In this document: positions 61,518 through 64,000 of the stretch, in pieces | How positions within the stretch are numbered: the stretch's first letter is position 1 | Layout of the letters: every line of letters begins with the position of its first letter | DNA from: Balanoglossus misakiensis | Taxonomy: Eukaryota > Hemichordata | Assembly (NCBI GenBank): GCA_040954595.2 | Contig: CM082579.2 | Coordinates: forward strand, 9,858,001-9,922,000 | Reading direction: 5' to 3' | Length of the DNA: 64,000 nucleotides | Notes under the pieces: generated by a model | What the model was told of the DNA's origin: nothing | The model's input: only the letters and a program-made list of their open reading frames with translations | Databases searched by the model: none | Made by a program: the position numbers and the translations under genes

Positions 61518-62730
61518 GATTGCCGTCTGTGTTAGAAGACGTGCTCAGATGACAAAATTAATCCCGTCATTACGATACGCCGTGTAAGGTTTGCAGGTCG
61601 CCCTTCGCTCCGCAGTGACAACGTTCACTTCCGCCGCAAGGTGACCCGGTTACCATTGACGACGGCATCTGTTTAGGCCTCAACCGTGACGGGGCCTTGA
61701 CAGGTAAAAGAACAATCATTGGGGGCAGTATATGACGGCGATGCGTCAGTACTGCACTTCTTTCAATATGCCGTATTTATATTCTAATTTGTATTTCAGG
61801 CATTGGCGGTGTGCACTCATGCTTAATAGCAGAACGACGCGACCCCACTGTGCGTGACCCCGTGATAGTCATAAACGGGTAATATGAACGGCATTCTAAC
61901 AGTACGTATTCAACGACAAAATCCCAGTCTAAAGCGCAGAGGTAATCTAGGTCAGGACATTTTGGTCATGTGCATAAAACAGATCCAGACGCAAAGCCGT
62001 TAACATTCTCTAATAATTCCTCCAGGAATCAATTAGCAAGCCATAACCTGTACTTTAAATTGACTTGGGAATATCGCTTACAGAAGGCGATACATGTATC
62101 CCAGGGCTAACACGGTGTTACCTTCACGATCCCAGTAAACGTTCAAAATAGCATACGGACCATTTCCCTCGTGTCAATGCGAGTGTGGCCGTGTCATTTA
62201 CGAGGTAAAATATAACATATCACCAAGGCAACTTTTCATCTGTTTATTGGATACAATACGGCAATACACAATGAGACGAGGCAATTTTACATCGGAATAA
62301 AAAATGAAATCTTTTCCCCAACTTCAACTTGTTGAACATTTTCCTTCCACGTCTTTGATTGGGCTTTTAAATGTGCTGGTTTCTAACAGCTAATCAACTG
62401 AAGTGGTGGAATCTATAGTGATGCAGAAGATATTCCATAATTGTGATGTCAGAGTCACATATAGTTCAGAATGATAGTCACATGCATTTAAATATCTATT
62501 TGAGGCATCTTTAACAGCTTTGTCCACATGCAATATTATTTATCAAGTTATGTATTCCAAATCCCGCGTTTGAGCATTCACAGAACCGTCATGACCCGCA
62601 CAAAGGTAAAATCGAAGCTCACAGAACATGATAACACATGATATAAGAGTCGTTGATCGACTGAATTTTGTCACAGAAAAGCCTCCTTAAGGAATGATCT
62701 AACTACAGCTTTTCTGATAGGCCTATTTAA
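61518..62730. other. Intergenic region between STAND-like exon and Ig gene
   Basis: The first ~160 bp is the duplicated STAND-type upstream region. The remainder is unrecognised. The right end should contain the 3' UTR of the Ig-domain gene, whose stop codon is at 62731-62733. Confidence 0.5.
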
Positions 62731-64000
62731 TTATTCAACGTCGACCTTCAGATTCTCGTTCATATTGTCTTCGTTACGCTTGAAATAAATCTTCATATTC
62801 TGTACTGCATTCTTTTCATCCTGACATTTTCCGCGGTTCTCTTTTATTTCTGGCTGTGGGGTCCCGGCCTGGCCGAGGTCGTTGTTTTGGTGGAAGCACG
62901 CTGGGTGGGGTTGCTTTACGTTGTGTCTTCTGCAGCGGAGAACGCACCAACGCAACGCTGTCACGGAGAGCGCTCCCAGACAAAACATGGCCAGTGTCGT
63001 CGCTACTGCGAGCGATACCGATATGCAGTCTGAATGTTGGGTGATAGTCCGGCTTGCCGTCAAGGCGGGAAGATCTTCCGCTGACGTCACAGTCGAGGCA
63101 ACCCCGGCGACGTATTCATCATCCCCTCCACCCACCTTCAATATGGAGACTGCCACAGAAGACCCGATGATGTTAGTTGCCTGACAAATTACCGTAGAGT
63201 TGTTATGCTTTCTCATAACATTGATGAGCACTAAGACTTCTCCCTCTGCGTTCTGAGTCAGACTGTACTCGCCGTCGCCAAGGGCATCCGATACAGGTTT
63301 GTGGTCGATGTACCAGCTGTAGCCAGACACCGCTGGGTTTGCCCTGGCAGAACAGGTGAACGTGACGTTGCCGTGGACTTGCGCGTGCACTGAACCTGGA
63401 AGCTGCGAGACAATCGGAGAAAAGTTCACCTCTATTGGCCCAATGGTACACACGCCATCTTCAGAGGTTCCACTCGACTTCTCCCCCACGCAACGTATGT
63501 AAGCCCCGTTGTCATTGGCAGATAGGTGCCACGTATCCAGTATATCGGCGTAACCAGGGCGAACCACCGACCCCCTTCTTTCTTCGCCATTTTTTCTCCA
63601 GGATAACTGAATTGTGTCTTCGTTGGAACGAGACACGCAGGCCACGATGATGTCACTGCCCTCGATGAACTTGTCAGACGGATTCAAAACCTGGCACGAC
63701 GGGTACATGTCAGGTGGGGGTATGACAGAAACTGTTATAGTGTCCGATAGCGTTACCAGACGAGGTTCGTTCTGCCGGTAAACGACACAGGTGAATTGCC
63801 CGGAATCCTCCAGCTTAGCGTCCTTTATTTCTAACCCGAACTCGCCAACGCTACCCCCCTTGTGTAAGAAATAACGAGACCGAATGCCGGGGATATTCAG
63901 GCTGGTGGGTTGCAGAACACGGTGGTTGTGCGAAATAGCGTAGACGCCTTTCATCCAGTGAACAACGAACATCTCAGCGTTGAACTGGTCCAGTCGACAC
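62731..64000 (-). CDS. Ig-superfamily type I membrane protein, 5' end outside window
   Basis: A minus-strand frame is open from the window edge to TAA at 62731-62733, about 422 residues. Position 63972 is an internal Met, not a start: the frame continues to the edge with CRLDQFNAEM, the B-strand Cys of a V-type Ig domain that ends at DSGQFTCVVY. Two more Ig domains follow, about 105-200 (DIIVACVSRS, DNGAYIRCVG) and 205-295 (NVTFTCSARA, NNSTVICQATN). A single membrane helix comes next (VSLAVATTLAMFCLGALSV), then a cytoplasmic tail of about 85 residues beginning with a basic stop-transfer (RWCVLRCRRH). NNSTVIC supplies a glycosylation sequon. The layout fits nephrin-, CADM- or other adhesion/receptor-type proteins; no ortholog can be named. 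The visible part is one exon of at least 1.27 kb. Confidence 0.88.
   Translation of the reverse strand, partial: CRLDQFNAEMFVVHWMKGVYAISHNHRVLQPTSLNIPGIRSRYFLHKGGSVGEFGLEIKDAKLEDSGQFTCVVYRQNEPRLVTLSDTITVSVIPPPDMYPSCQVLNPSDKFIEGSDIIVACVSRSNEDTIQLSWRKNGEERRGSVVRPGYADILDTWHLSANDNGAYIRCVGEKSSGTSEDGVCTIGPIEVNFSPIVSQLPGSVHAQVHGNVTFTCSARANPAVSGYSWYIDHKPVSDALGDGEYSLTQNAEGEVLVLINVMRKHNNSTVICQATNIIGSSVAVSILKVGGGDDEYVAGVASTVTSAEDLPALTASRTITQHSDCISVSLAVATTLAMFCLGALSVTALRWCVLRCRRHNVKQPHPACFHQNNDLGQAGTPQPEIKENRGKCQDEKNAVQNMKIYFKRNEDNMNENLKVDVE

Overview
This is a stretch of an animal nuclear genome. Genes are split into many short exons with GT/AG introns, intergenic space is rich in microsatellites and small transposon remnants, and nothing prokaryotic is present. 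Several things together suggest an invertebrate deuterostome, most probably a lancelet (Branchiostoma): a TRIM-NHL gene, a DUF4062-NACHT STAND gene, extracellular proteinase-K-like proteases carrying hevein-like modules and CDDGG...DCxDCG modules, and extreme duplication polymorphism. The species call is inference; no species marker was tested.

Layout. Positions 3-7568 and 15476-21586 are two copies of one segmental duplication. They differ in a 734-bp TTAA-flanked insertion and in the copy number of a ~735-bp tandem repeat. Between them lies a complete minus-strand S8 protease gene (S8-1, 10463-15454). The upper part of copy 1 and the adjacent unique DNA hold exons of an unrecognised minus-strand gene; its two lower exons recur in copy 2 with the same internal stop. 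A single-exon TRIM-NHL gene (22419-24617, -) follows. Next come a membrane-anchored arylsulfatase gene (27792-33465, +; first exon not found) and a pentraxin-like exon (34793-35240, +). A 16-exon DUF4062-NACHT-TPR gene of TTC41/GNN type occupies 36715-48136 (-); its introns carry two TIR elements and a LINE 3' fragment.

Two further S8 proteases, S8-2 (49256-54712, -) and S8-3 (56426-61038, +), are transcribed divergently from the arms of a ~1.27-kb inverted repeat. Downstream of S8-3 is a copy of the 5' end of the STAND gene (61421-61517, -). The window closes inside an immunoglobulin-superfamily membrane protein (62731-64000, -).

The most unusual system here is the S8 trio. All three keep a signal peptide, an I9-type propeptide and a complete Asp-His-Asn-Ser active site, on a shared exon-phase framework. 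Their C-terminal cargo differs reciprocally: S8-1 and S8-3 carry two tandem hevein-like Cys modules and a dead CDDGG exon, while S8-2 has four live CDDGG modules and no hevein-like module. S8-3 is a mosaic, with exons 1-2 like S8-2 (palindrome arm) and exons 3-10 like S8-1. The exon models were built by hand from splice signals and frame continuity: S8-2 and the STAND gene close exactly in frame over 12 and 16 exons.
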